From contig CAMYJV010000036.1 of assembly GCA_947258805.1 (NCBI GenBank), positions 19,773 through 26,903 of the forward strand: a stretch of DNA of 7,131 nt, in the 5' to 3' direction. The notes below the pieces were generated by a model, which saw only the letters and a program-made list of their open reading frames with translations, ran no database searches and had not been told where the DNA came from. Positions 6,118 through 7,131 of this stretch are shown here, piece by piece. Both the position numbers and the translations under genes were made by a program. The stretch is from an uncultured Gammaproteobacteria bacterium. Its GTDB lineage: Bacteria; Pseudomonadota; Gammaproteobacteria; GCA-2729495. Position 1 is the first letter of the stretch. Every line of letters starts with the position of its first letter.

Positions 6118-6669
6118 TCAGTCGGGACTGCGGATGGAGTTCAGGAATTCCGTGCGAATGCGGTCGTTGTCAGCGAAGGCACCCAGCATTTCATTGGTCA
6201 CCATGCTGACCTGGGTTTTATTGACCACCACCACGGCTACACCGCGCGGCTCCAGGGCCTGGTTGATGCAATGGGCGATTTCGGCGGTGAATCGCTCCTG
6301 CACCTGCAGGCGCCGGGCCAGGGTTTCGACCAGGCGCACGAGTTTGCTGATGCCCGCCAGCCGTTTGTCCGGCAGATAAGCGAGGTGCACCCTGCCTATG
6401 ATCGGCGCCATGTGGTGCTCGCAGTGCGACGCTATCTCGATGTCGCGCAAGGTCACTACGCGGTTGTAGTCCTTCACGGTCTGGTAGGACGAGCCCAGCA
6501 TACTCATCGGGTCTTGCAGATAGCCGGCAAACCAGTCGTCGAAAGACTTGATCACGCGACCCGGCGTGTTCTTCAGCCCGGCGCGGTCAGGATCTTCGCC
6601 AATCCAGCGCAGCAGCACCCGCACGGCGGCTTCGGCTTCTTCACGGCTCGGCTTGTCGTCCTTGCTCAT
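6118..6669 (-). CDS. folE: GTP cyclohydrolase I with an 11-residue active-site deletion
   Basis: A 183-residue FolE-type protein. FolE converts GTP to 7,8-dihydroneopterin triphosphate, the first step of folate and pterin synthesis, in a zinc-dependent reaction. Seen: GEDPDRAGLKNTPGRV at 24-39; SHCEHHMAPIIGRVHLAYLP at 81-100 with Cys83 and His86 (zinc ligands) and His85; GISKLVRLV at 106-114 (Ser108, Lys109); RRLQVQER at 119-126 (Gln124, Glu125); PRGVAVVV at 141-148; and VSMVTNEMLGAF at 154-165. Between the last two blocks the family normally has an H-x-C-M-x-x-x-R-G-V segment carrying His179, the third zinc ligand Cys181 and Arg185 (E. coli numbering). Here only VNKTQ joins them, 11 residues shorter than E. 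coli FolE and still in frame. Activity is therefore doubtful. The ATG overlaps the mobA-like stop (ATGA). The paralogue question is open: a second folE or folE2 may exist elsewhere. Confidence 0.92.
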   Translation of the reverse strand: MSKDDKPSREEAEAAVRVLLRWIGEDPDRAGLKNTPGRVIKSFDDWFAGYLQDPMSMLGSSYQTVKDYNRVVTLRDIEIASHCEHHMAPIIGRVHLAYLPDKRLAGISKLVRLVETLARRLQVQERFTAEIAHCINQALEPRGVAVVVVNKTQVSMVTNEMLGAFADNDRIRTEFLNSIRSPD

Positions 6670-7131
6670 TCAGTCAGTCCTCGATTCTGCAGGCGCTTCA
6701 GGTCGCCGGGCTCATTCACGTTGGCCAGGGTATCGGCTCGCTCGGCGGGCAATAATGCCGTGTCGCCCTCTGCCAGCAGATCCCGCGGCGACAAACTGCC
6801 GCCCCTGGCAGCCAATGCCGCCAGCCGTGCCAGTGCAACGGGTTCATATATCGCACACAGCGGCTCCGGTTTGCCGTCGACGGGGCTTATATAAGCCGTT
6901 GCGTCGCGCTTTTCGTCGCGCGCAGCCACCAGCCGGCCAATGGCATCGGCGTCGAGCAGCGGCAGGTCGCAGGCCGTCACCAGCCAGGCTGCGTCGGGCG
7001 CGAAGTCGTGCGCCGCCAGCAAGCCTCCGGCAGGACCACCATTCTCAACAGTGTCCGGCAGCAAGGCAAACGCGGCTCGGAGTTCATCGTTCTGTTGTTC
7101 CGGGCGCACGCTGACCCGCAAGGTCTGAACG
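6666..7131 (-). CDS. mobA: MobA-like molybdenum cofactor nucleotidyltransferase, C-terminal part
   Basis: The gene enters from the right edge; about 155 codons are visible and the N-terminal GTP-binding loop (the LxGGxSxRMG region) is outside. The frame is open to base 7130; the TTG at 7121 is internal, not a start. Seen in order: SVRPEQQN, GGPAGGLLAAH (the GPLAG-like motif), WLVTACDLPLLD (metal-binding CDxP motif), GKPEPLCAIYEP and ANVNEPGDL near the C-terminus (the NxNxPxDL motif). These are NTP_transf_3 features of MobA, which attaches GMP to molybdopterin to make bis-MGD cofactor for DMSO-reductase-family enzymes. A MocA-type cytidylyltransferase or another small-molecule nucleotidyltransferase is possible without the N-terminus. 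The stop overlaps the folE start by 4 nt (ATGA). The pairing joins two pterin-related functions. Confidence 0.8.
   Translation of the reverse strand, partial: VQTLRVSVRPEQQNDELRAAFALLPDTVENGGPAGGLLAAHDFAPDAAWLVTACDLPLLDADAIGRLVAARDEKRDATAYISPVDGKPEPLCAIYEPVALARLAALAARGGSLSPRDLLAEGDTALLPAERADTLANVNEPGDLKRLQNRGLTE
6678..6682 (-). promoter_or_regulatory. Ribosome binding site of folE
   Basis: On the minus strand GAGGA lies 8 nt before the folE ATG, inside the last codons of the mobA-like gene. It fixes the folE start at 6669 and supports translation of folE from the same transcript as the upstream gene. Confidence 0.6.

Noticed and set aside
6271..6894. 207-codon plus-strand frame opposite folE and the mobA-like gene
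   Set aside because: Antisense to two recognisable genes, crosses their junction, and shows no conserved motif.

Overview
The window looks like ordinary chromosome from a high-GC gammaproteobacterium. The evidence is the set of proteobacterial housekeeping genes (ETF-ubiquinone oxidoreductase, ZapE, d-type phosphoglycerate mutase, TesB, FolE, a MobA-like protein) and an extragenic palindrome of the GTRGGAGCGGCT...AGCCGCTCCYAC type, which is common in gammaproteobacterial genomes. I cannot name the genus. There is no transposase, integrase, phage gene, CRISPR array, tRNA or rRNA.

Layout, left to right. (1) Positions 1-246, minus strand: the first 82 codons of an ETF-ubiquinone oxidoreductase, cut by the window edge. 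(2) Positions 247-550: a divergent intergenic region with a REP-like inverted repeat and a probable zapE promoter. (3) Positions 551-2966, plus strand: zapE, gpmA and a gamma-class carbonic anhydrase-like hexapeptide protein. gpmA has its own strong-looking promoter at the zapE stop codon, and its stop overlaps the start of the next gene (TAATG). (4) Positions 2953-3813, minus strand: tesB, converging on the hexapeptide gene with a 14-bp tail overlap. (5) Positions 3970-5584, plus strand: a membrane-anchored DUF1499 protein followed 4 bp later by an inositol-monophosphatase-family protein with a GTG start. (6) Positions 5598-7131, minus strand: a MobA-like nucleotidyltransferase (N-terminus outside the window), then folE (ATGA overlap), then a MaoC-like hot-dog hydratase.

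The genes cover central carbon metabolism (gpmA), fatty acid and acyl-CoA chemistry (ETF-QO, TesB, MaoC-like), pterin and molybdenum cofactor synthesis (folE, mobA) and cell division (zapE). They form several short transcription units rather than one dedicated pathway.

The two most interesting observations are at the protein level. FolE lacks an 11-residue segment that normally carries the third zinc ligand and a catalytic histidine, although the rest of the protein is well conserved and in frame. The IMPase-family protein has Asn in place of the second Asp of the DPxDGT metal-binding motif. Both could mark altered or lost enzyme activity. I found no convincing sign of an undescribed multi-gene system.
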